A stretch of DNA of 12,035 nucleotides, from the NCBI GenBank assembly GCA_003175865.1, contig PSRF01000077.1, positions 1 to 12,035 on the forward strand, read 5' to 3'. Source of the stretch: Blastocatellia bacterium (GTDB lineage: Bacteria; Acidobacteriota; Blastocatellia; Pyrinomonadales; Pyrinomonadaceae). A model generated the notes under the pieces. The model was not told where the DNA came from and searched no databases. It saw only the letters and a program-made list of their open reading frames with translations. Every line of letters starts with the position of its first letter. Positions within the stretch are counted from its first letter, which is position 1. The position numbers were made by a program, and so were the translations under genes. Below are positions 6,508 through 12,035 of this stretch, piece by piece.

Positions 6508-7156
6508 ACTGCTGAATTAATGTTCGGGTCACGCGGTTTAAGTCGTTTGGATTTTGCAACAAGCGAATCGCTGCAACACCGATTGCACCTGCCCGAAAAC
6601 AATCGATGGCATTATCGAGCGAGACGCCTCCAATTGCGATCACCGGTAACGGTTCGACAACTGACACGATCTGTCGCAGTTTCTCCACTCCTTGCGGCTC
6701 CCCAAATTTGCGCTTTGATTCTGTGTCAAAGACCGGGCCAAATACCACAAAGTCAGCATCACTTCTCTTCGCCTCCTGAGCTTCTTCAAGCGTATGAGTC
6801 GAAGCGCCAATTACAAAATCGGCGCCGAATGTCTTCCTGACAACATCCGCTGGCAACGATGTCGTGGTCAGGTGTACACCATCAGCACCAGCGGCACGAG
6901 CAATGTCCGCCCTATCGTTAACTAGTAATTTTGAATTGCTAGCGCGCGTCAACGACGCGGCTTGTTCAGTTAAAGCGGTCAGCACACGTGCTGTTAAATT
7001 CTTTTCTCGTAGTTGAATGAGAGAGACGCCGGCAGCTACTGCAGCTTCGATTAGTCCGAGGATGTTAGTGAAATCTTCAGAGTGAGGAGTTGTCCTGCTC
7101 GTGGTTTTGCCGCTCGTTATCAGGTAAAGGATTGGTGACGGTAGGTTCAGCCGCAT
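6494..7156 (-). CDS. thiE: Thiamine phosphate synthase
   Basis: ThiE joins HMP-PP with hydroxyethylthiazole phosphate to form thiamine monophosphate. It is a cytoplasmic TIM-barrel enzyme. I start it at the ATG at 7156 (220 residues), which puts the conserved first strand ILYLIT just inside the N-terminus. A frame extension to an ATG at 7201 adds 15 basic residues unlike the family. Family motifs are VSLIQLREKN, KLLVNDRADIA, GADGVHL, IGASTHT, DFVVFGPVFDT and PVIAIGGV. Even with the shorter start it overlaps the upstream membrane-protein gene by 80 bp, and no strong ribosome-binding site is seen, so coupled translation is likely. It overlaps thiD by 14 bp downstream. Confidence 0.93.
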   Translation of the reverse strand: MRLNLPSPILYLITSGKTTSRTTPHSEDFTNILGLIEAAVAAGVSLIQLREKNLTARVLTALTEQAASLTRASNSKLLVNDRADIARAAGADGVHLTTTSLPADVVRKTFGADFVIGASTHTLEEAQEAKRSDADFVVFGPVFDTESKRKFGEPQGVEKLRQIVSVVEPLPVIAIGGVSLDNAIDCFRAGAIGVAAIRLLQNPNDLNRVTRTLIQQYEQK

Positions 7157-7472
7157 TCTTGGTTTTGGCGTTTGCGCTTTCCGTTTGACGTTGTAGCGCA
7201 CGCACTGTTTGTTTGAAGTTGAATATCTCCCAGAAGGCGATTCCGAGATTCAGAAGGCCAACGCCAGTAACTGCACCACGGACCCATCCCGACGCAACCA
7301 CAGTCTGCAATCCCTGCATTCCGGTTTTGCGAGCAGCATATAACAGGAAATAGTTGTTGCCCCAGTCGCTCAGTCCCCACATGCCCTGCGGCCACCACGG
7401 CAGAATCGTTAGAAAAATGCCGATCTCCAAGCAAAGAATGATGTAGAAGATTACGCTGAGCTTAGCTGACAT
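7077..7472 (-). CDS. Small two-helix membrane protein, unknown function
   Basis: This 131-residue protein has two probable membrane segments. The first, at about residues 7-27, ends in a Trp-rich stretch (PWWPQGMWGLSDWG). The second is near 61-85 (AVTGVGLLNLGIAFWEIF). A short loop joins them and the C-terminal tail of about 45 residues is hydrophilic (QTESANAKTKNA and onward). I do not recognise the family. The gene lies 17 bp after the large TPR gene and its last 80 bp overlap thiE in another frame. The tail in the overlap has a composition typical of unconstrained sequence, so its end may be shaped by thiE. The segment pattern supports a real gene, and the position suggests the same transcript as the TPR and thiamine genes. 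Confidence 0.75.
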   Translation of the reverse strand: MSAKLSVIFYIILCLEIGIFLTILPWWPQGMWGLSDWGNNYFLLYAARKTGMQGLQTVVASGWVRGAVTGVGLLNLGIAFWEIFNFKQTVRALQRQTESANAKTKNAAEPTVTNPLPDNERQNHEQDNSSL

Positions 7473-7489
7473 CTCGTCTCGATAGAAAG

Positions 7490-9769
7490 TTACTCTTCGG
7501 AGTTATCCTTCTTCTTGGTCTTGGTCTTCTTTTTACTCAGTTCGCGAAGTTTGTCAGCGACTTCTCGGTACGAAACATCGATACCGTACACTTCAGTGTA
7601 AAGCTGTTTCGCCTGTTCGAAGTCTCCCATCTGCTCGCACGCATTGGCCAACTCGTAGCGCAACGCTTGATATTCGTCTTCGCTGTGCCCGGGAGCAGCT
7701 AATCCTTTCTTGAACCAGAGCGCCGCGGCCTCGGGTAAATTCTGGTGCATGAAACAGTGACCCAACATATTGCAGCATTGCAAGAACCGCGAAGTACCGT
7801 CATTTGGTTTTACCAGCGTAACCGCTACTTGAAACTCCTGAACAGCTTCGTTCATCAAGTCCATCTCTTTAAACGCTGTCCCCATGTTGTAGTGGGTTTC
7901 GAAATCGCCAGTGACGGTTTCTTCTTCCTCCGCCATTCGGAATTCTTCAAACAATTCCGCGAGACCGGCATCAAGTCCCGGCTTCGACGAGTTACCATCG
8001 ACAGGTGTCTTTGTAGTTTCAGCTGGTTGTTCCGCAAACGAGGCAAACGTCATGTCAGCTTCGAGTGCAACCGATCCATCGTCTGCGGTCGCAGCCGACG
8101 AATCATCGCTGCCGAATTCGAAAACAGCAGGAACAGCCGCCTCTTCCTTCTTGTCTAACTTTTCACGTCGTAATGCAATGTCAGGATGCTGGCCAAATTG
8201 TTTTTCCAGCATATCAAGGGTGTCGATTGCGATATCGTTGTAACCTTGAGCGATATAGAAATCGACACTCTCGAGCTCTTGACGCATCATGTTCTCTTGG
8301 CGTGATCCGCTTTCTTGAACTTCTGGCGTTGTCTCAGCTGGGGCTATAACCTCTCCAAAATCTACTTCCTGAAAATCCTGAGCGGGCTCAACATAAGTTC
8401 CCTCATCCGCAACGTCTTCATTCAGGTCAGCAAATGACGCAGTAGGATCGGAGAACGCGGCAGACGCGGGCTCGCTAGTTTCAAATTCGACGGTTTCCTC
8501 CAGCGCCGGTGCTACTTCTTCTTCATTAATTACCGCAAAGGTTTCGAACTCTGGCTCTTTTGCGGTCTCGCTTATCGAAAAGTCTTCAGTCGTTTCTTCC
8601 TGCAAACCGCCGAGCAGGTTCAAACGTTCGAGGTAACGAGGTTCATCGGGCGCGAGTCGGGCTAGTTGGGTTAAGGCGTAACGCTCTTCGTCCACCAACT
8701 CCGACGCTTCGGCCGATTCAGCGAGACGTTCGAGTGACACTCGAAGCGAATCCATGTCGCGCTGCCACCAGTTAATTCTGACAAGCATTCGCAAAGCCGC
8801 TACGTGATCAGGATCTCTTTCAAGTACTTCGTTGACGATCTGCAGCAGTTCGCGCTCTTCACGACCGGCAAGCATTCTCTCGATGATGCCGGACAATAAC
8901 CTCACTGTGTCGTCAATCTTCCCGTTCTTCAGATAAAGACGAGCGACCGGAATAAACTGAATGTAGTTCGCAGAGTCCTGTGCCATGAGCATCGACGTAG
9001 CACGCTCTGCGCCAACAGGATCTTCGGCTTCGAGATACGCACGTGCCAGCATCGTGACGAGTTCTTTATCCTGCTCGCGGCCAGCGACCACTCGCTCCAG
9101 AACTTCAGCAGCTTCATCGGCGGTGCCGAGTGCGATGTGAGTAACCAAGAGCCCATTCAGGATTTCCATATCGTCAGGCATCAGTTCCAGAGCTTTGTTG
9201 TACGATTCGAGTGCCCTTTCGTGAGAACCGATAATCTGAAAGCGATTGGCTGCCTGAACGAAAGCCGTTCCGGCTTCGCGACGCATGTTCTCTTTGAGGT
9301 AGCCCTCAGCGAGTTTTAGTCGGACTTCAGTGTTGTTGGGATCGAGGTCGGCGATTCGATGGAGAGTTTCGAGTGCTTTGCGATTATTTCCTGAGCGGGT
9401 ATGCGCCTCAGCAACTACGAGATACTGAGCACGTGCATCATGTACGAGACCTTGGTTTGCGTATAGCTCCGCGAGTTTATTGGCAATCTCCGGATCGCGC
9501 GCTTTGAGACGCTCGATCTTTTTGTACATGGCGATTGCTTTGAGATTGAACTCCTGTGCCCGGTAGTGTTCAGCAATGCGCTCGAAGCAGACAACCGCTT
9601 CGTCTTTTTTATTGGCGCGCACGTACAGATCCCCCAGCATGTTCAAGGTAGTGAGGTCATCCTCGTCGTGATCGACGATTTGACGGTACTCCTTGATTGC
9701 GGCGTTAATCTTTCCCTGCGACAGGAATTTCTCGGCGGCCTTTAAGACCTTAGCTTTTTCGAAAGCCAT
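7490..9769 (-). CDS. Large TPR-repeat protein with acidic linker and FimV-like segment
   Basis: This 759-residue protein has no signal peptide or membrane segment. Residues 1-390 form a TPR solenoid, with repeats such as INAAIKEYRQIVDHDEDDLT, ERALESYNKALELMPDD and ALETLHRIADLDPNNTE. Residues 391-490 are strongly acidic and low in complexity, probably disordered. Residues 495-540 (ELESVDFYIAQGYNDIAIDTL and onward) form a helical pair reminiscent of the FimV C-terminal domain. A second disordered linker follows, then TPRs at about 620-740 (NEAVQEFQVAV, DFEQAKQLYTEVYG), and a Lys-rich tail KKKTKTKKK. It is probably a cytoplasmic scaffold for protein complexes, perhaps in polarity or motility; that is inference. 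The start MAFEKAKVLKAAEKF fits the first helix. It is first in the cluster leading to thiE and thiD. Confidence 0.88.
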   Translation of the reverse strand: MAFEKAKVLKAAEKFLSQGKINAAIKEYRQIVDHDEDDLTTLNMLGDLYVRANKKDEAVVCFERIAEHYRAQEFNLKAIAMYKKIERLKARDPEIANKLAELYANQGLVHDARAQYLVVAEAHTRSGNNRKALETLHRIADLDPNNTEVRLKLAEGYLKENMRREAGTAFVQAANRFQIIGSHERALESYNKALELMPDDMEILNGLLVTHIALGTADEAAEVLERVVAGREQDKELVTMLARAYLEAEDPVGAERATSMLMAQDSANYIQFIPVARLYLKNGKIDDTVRLLSGIIERMLAGREERELLQIVNEVLERDPDHVAALRMLVRINWWQRDMDSLRVSLERLAESAEASELVDEERYALTQLARLAPDEPRYLERLNLLGGLQEETTEDFSISETAKEPEFETFAVINEEEVAPALEETVEFETSEPASAAFSDPTASFADLNEDVADEGTYVEPAQDFQEVDFGEVIAPAETTPEVQESGSRQENMMRQELESVDFYIAQGYNDIAIDTLDMLEKQFGQHPDIALRREKLDKKEEAAVPAVFEFGSDDSSAATADDGSVALEADMTFASFAEQPAETTKTPVDGNSSKPGLDAGLAELFEEFRMAEEEETVTGDFETHYNMGTAFKEMDLMNEAVQEFQVAVTLVKPNDGTSRFLQCCNMLGHCFMHQNLPEAAALWFKKGLAAPGHSEDEYQALRYELANACEQMGDFEQAKQLYTEVYGIDVSYREVADKLRELSKKKTKTKKKDNSEE

Positions 9770-9977
9770 CAGGAATATTCTGTATCATTAATGCGTCGGC
9801 GGCGATTAGTCTGGCGGGAAGAGGGACAAAACTGATCAATCAGAAGCTTGCTAAGGCCCCATTTCTCCCTTATCAGGAACTGCCGCAGGATACGCTAACA
9901 CGCATAAATTAAGGGTGTCAACGCACTCATTTGCGCGCTTGCGAATAGATTCTACTGTTGAAGCGGAAAACACTTAA
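9770..9977. other. Divergent intergenic region
   Basis: This 208-bp spacer separates the large TPR gene from the O-antigen-ligase-like gene and must hold both promoters. On the minus strand there is an exact TTGACA (9921-9916), but the best -10 at 17-18 bp spacing (TAGCGT) is poor. A short inverted repeat CTGAT-CA-ATCAG lies at 9832-9843. I see no convincing plus-strand promoter and no RNA gene or riboswitch. Confidence 0.4.
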
Positions 9978-11540
9978 GTGGCGTCTAACACAAATACTCA
10001 GCGCGGTCACGAACGAACAAAACGGGGAGTAGGTCTTAACAGTCCTACACGCCCAGAGGCTCTCCAATCCCCACTCGCCTCGCTTGGGCAGCGCGCCGCC
10101 ATCACGGGCCTCGCGCTGTACGTCATCTTTGCTCCACATTCTGTTGCCGCCAGCAGTATTGCAATTGGTGTGGCCGGACTTGGTTGGCTGTTGCGAACTG
10201 TTGTCAGCGGCTCGACAGGACTGCGACGCTCGAAGTTTGATCTCATCATCGTCCTATGCTTACTGTGGACCACCGCCTCGTCGATCTTATCGGCCGAGCC
10301 CGCAATCAGCATAAAAAAGCTAACTTCGCTCTGGTCTGTCTTCATTTTCTATCTTGTACGCGCGGTTCTTACACGACGCACCGCGCTAGTGATGGTCTTC
10401 CTCCTAATTCTGTCCGGCGCCACAGGCGTGCTGGCAAGCATTTTCGATCTGGCGCGCGGACGTGGCGTCGTCGTTCAATCATTCAATAGCAACAGTCCGT
10501 TTCTTACCAACGTTCAGCCTGGCGACACAATATGGCGAGTTGGTCATACCCGAATCTATTCATTGACTAATCTCGACGACTCACTCCGGTCGATACCGAG
10601 CGACAAACCATTTTCAATTAGCATCATCTCGCAAGGAGAACACGTCGAACGCGAGGGTGTGACGATCTCAGCCGAGCAACAAAAGGAACGATCACCTTCG
10701 GGAGTTATCGGTGCAGAACGGAATCATCTGTTCCGCGCATCCGGCTGGACTCGACATTACGAAACTTTCGCAGAGTTACTACAGATGATCGCGCAACTCG
10801 CCCTGGGCCTGGCGCTGGCGCATTTCACCAATCATGGATTCAACAAATATTTTCGCGTCGCGTTGATGGCAACCGTATTGTTGACTCTCGGAATAGCGTT
10901 GACTGCGATGCGCACAGTAGTCGTAGCCTTCGTGATTGGCGCAAGTGTTATAGCGTGGCGGGCATTACGTGGCACCGCAAAAGTAGTTTTCACCTTCGCA
11001 CTTTTTTTTGTACTCGCATTTGGCGCGGTAGTGGTCTGGCAAACACGCGCCCACAATGCCCTCTCGTTAACTGACCCTAGTTCTTCATTGCGTTACCAGG
11101 TTGCGCGAGTTGGTTTATCGCGAATTCCTTTACATCCGTTATTTGGACATGGAATGGATGCGATGAAGAAACATTGGAACGAATGGGGGTTTCCGGGTAA
11201 AGACATGCTGCACCTTCATTCGACTCCGCTACAACTCGCCTTCGATCGCGGACTGCCGATGTTAGTGCTATGGCTTTGGTTGATGATGTCGTTATGGATT
11301 GAAATTGCAAAAACGGAGCGACGTGCGAGCGATCTGAGCGATACAAATGCCTGGGGAGTCTTGCTTGGAATTTTAGGCGCGCTAACTGGCTTTCTAATGA
11401 GTTCGATTGTTAACTACAACTACGGAGACAGTGAAGTTGTAATGCTGTTCTGGTTTCTGATGGGTGTCGCGATCAAATTGAACTCACAATTGATTATTCA
11501 ACAAAACGCCACCGGTTCTGAAGCCGGTGGCGTCCATTAA
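9978..11540 (+). CDS. O-antigen-ligase-like (Wzy/WaaL) membrane protein with inserted PDZ-like domain
   Basis: This 520-residue polytopic protein resembles O-antigen ligases and polymerases, which transfer or polymerise lipid-linked glycans on the periplasmic side of the inner membrane. About ten hydrophobic segments are visible (about 42-72, 87-104, 118-131, 137-156, 265-283, 292-310, 313-327, 335-353, 426-443, 460-500). Family-like features are R253 and H260 in FRASGWTRH before a helix, R312 in LTAMRT, R372 with PLFGHG, and HLHSTPLQLAFDRG with H414 in the large late loop. Residues about 163-232 (VQPGDTIWRVG, then LDDSLRSIP, then PFSISIISQG) read as a PDZ domain inserted between two helices. 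Arg-rich loops at 73-86 and 128-134 place it in the periplasm. The GTG at 9978 follows an in-frame stop directly, so the gene cannot start earlier. The glycan substrate is unknown. Confidence 0.82.
   Translation: MASNTNTQRGHERTKRGVGLNSPTRPEALQSPLASLGQRAAITGLALYVIFAPHSVAASSIAIGVAGLGWLLRTVVSGSTGLRRSKFDLIIVLCLLWTTASSILSAEPAISIKKLTSLWSVFIFYLVRAVLTRRTALVMVFLLILSGATGVLASIFDLARGRGVVVQSFNSNSPFLTNVQPGDTIWRVGHTRIYSLTNLDDSLRSIPSDKPFSISIISQGEHVEREGVTISAEQQKERSPSGVIGAERNHLFRASGWTRHYETFAELLQMIAQLALGLALAHFTNHGFNKYFRVALMATVLLTLGIALTAMRTVVVAFVIGASVIAWRALRGTAKVVFTFALFFVLAFGAVVVWQTRAHNALSLTDPSSSLRYQVARVGLSRIPLHPLFGHGMDAMKKHWNEWGFPGKDMLHLHSTPLQLAFDRGLPMLVLWLWLMMSLWIEIAKTERRASDLSDTNAWGVLLGILGALTGFLMSSIVNYNYGDSEVVMLFWFLMGVAIKLNSQLIIQQNATGSEAGGVH
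11506..11533 (-). terminator. Intrinsic terminator of the BON-domain gene
   Basis: A perfect 10-bp stem ACGCCACCGG/CCGGTGGCGT encloses an 8-base loop. Read on the minus strand it is followed by TTTTGTTG, the layout of a rho-independent terminator for the BON gene that ends at 11562. It lies inside the last codons of the convergent O-antigen-ligase-like gene, encoding its ATGSEAGGV end. On the plus strand it lacks a T-run, so it would stop plus-strand transcription less well. Confidence 0.65.
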
Positions 11541-11561
11541 GAGTGACTTTGAATTCTCCTG

Positions 11562-12035
11562 TTACCTCAACTCACTTTCGCCGTTCACTCGCAAGTTATT
11601 CGTCACTGAAAAGACGCCTGGTACCTGATTCGCTGCAACGTAGGCCAACGTCCGATCACCTCTACCGGAAACGATGCCTTCCAGGGTCACGTGGCCTCGA
11701 TCCACAACGATGTGAATCGATGGATTCGTTCCTTGCAGATAACGGTATAGACCACCAGTTCGTGCTATCGAACGATATGTTTGGTTTCTAATGCTGTCGT
11801 CTATGCGCGACAACGGCAACACTCTAATGTTGTTAACAACACGAGTGATACCTGGAATTCGCTTAACCGCGTGTTCCGCGTCCGATCGAGTTGTTGGTCT
11901 CACAACCTGACCATAGAGAGTCACCGAGCTCCCATTAATACTGAAAGCCAGGTTATCGAACACCCCATAGTAAGGCAGCATAACGAGCTCGTGTCTAACG
12001 CGTTTCTCAAGCTGTCCCGAACTCCGATCCGGACT
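11562..12035 (-). CDS. BON-domain protein, partial (start beyond the right edge)
   Basis: The reading frame stays open from the stop at 11562 to the window edge (157 residues visible), so the ATG at 11981 is probably internal: the 18 codons before it (including QLEKRVRHELV) continue the first BON domain. Two BON domains are visible. The first covers RVRHELVMLPYYGVFDNLAF to VVNNIRVLP. The second covers VDRGHVTLEGIVSGRGDR to VFSVTNNLRV. BON domains are periplasmic and bind phospholipid surfaces, as in OsmY-like envelope stress proteins. A signal peptide would be expected in the missing N-terminus. It converges on the O-antigen-ligase-like gene with a 21-bp gap, and its terminator lies inside that gene. 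Confidence 0.85.
   Translation of the reverse strand, partial: SPDRSSGQLEKRVRHELVMLPYYGVFDNLAFSINGSSVTLYGQVVRPTTRSDAEHAVKRIPGITRVVNNIRVLPLSRIDDSIRNQTYRSIARTGGLYRYLQGTNPSIHIVVDRGHVTLEGIVSGRGDRTLAYVAANQVPGVFSVTNNLRVNGESELR

Noticed and set aside
7157..7201. Longer ThiE start at 7201
   Set aside because: The extra 15 residues are basic and unlike the family; the conserved first strand follows the ATG at 7156.
7473..7489. TPP riboswitch before the thiamine genes
   Set aside because: No thi-box-like CTGAGA motif is seen in the short gaps or in the 9770-9977 spacer, and the genes are mid-operon.
11543..11791. Plus-strand frame opposite the BON gene
   Set aside because: The minus frame carries two BON domains; the plus frame is a shadow without recognisable features.

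Overview
The window looks like chromosomal DNA from a free-living Gram-negative bacterium. Base composition is near 50% GC, genes are tightly packed, and there are short heptamer and palindromic repeats between genes. The protein mix (two large TPR proteins, a double-BON protein, an O-antigen-ligase-type membrane protein, and ThiE/ThiD styles that I associate with that group) suggests Acidobacteriota, perhaps Blastocatellia. That placement is inference from protein character; no rRNA or other marker gene is present.

Layout from left to right. A minus-strand cluster (3835 to 79) holds threonine synthase (thrC), an exported TPR protein and an alkaline-phosphatase-superfamily hydrolase. A 227-bp divergent intergenic region follows, with a candidate thrC promoter and a perfect 7+7 bp inverted repeat. 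A plus-strand pair then encodes a Cof-type HAD phosphatase and a cytoplasmic cyclophilin (4063 to 5455). The cyclophilin gene converges on a minus-strand cluster (9769 to 5695): a 759-residue TPR protein, a small two-helix membrane protein, thiE and thiD. After a 208-bp divergent region, a plus-strand gene encodes a polytopic O-antigen-ligase-like protein (9978 to 11540). It converges on a minus-strand BON-domain gene that runs off the right edge.

The most interesting structure is the convergence zone 5305-5709. It contains a 190-bp tandem duplication of the cyclophilin 3' end plus a REP-like palindrome. The duplicated coding part has decayed, while the palindromic part is identical in both copies. 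The second copy is part of a 63-bp double-hairpin element whose two halves differ by paired compensatory changes. The outer half of this element supplies the last four codons and the stop codon of thiD.

The second notable item is the O-antigen-ligase-like protein, which carries what reads as a PDZ domain in a predicted periplasmic loop.

Functionally the window mixes housekeeping metabolism (threonine, thiamine), protein folding and envelope functions. I see no transposase, phage gene, CRISPR array, tRNA or rRNA. I did not find a clear new multi-gene system; the novelty is in the repeat element and the unusual domain insertion.
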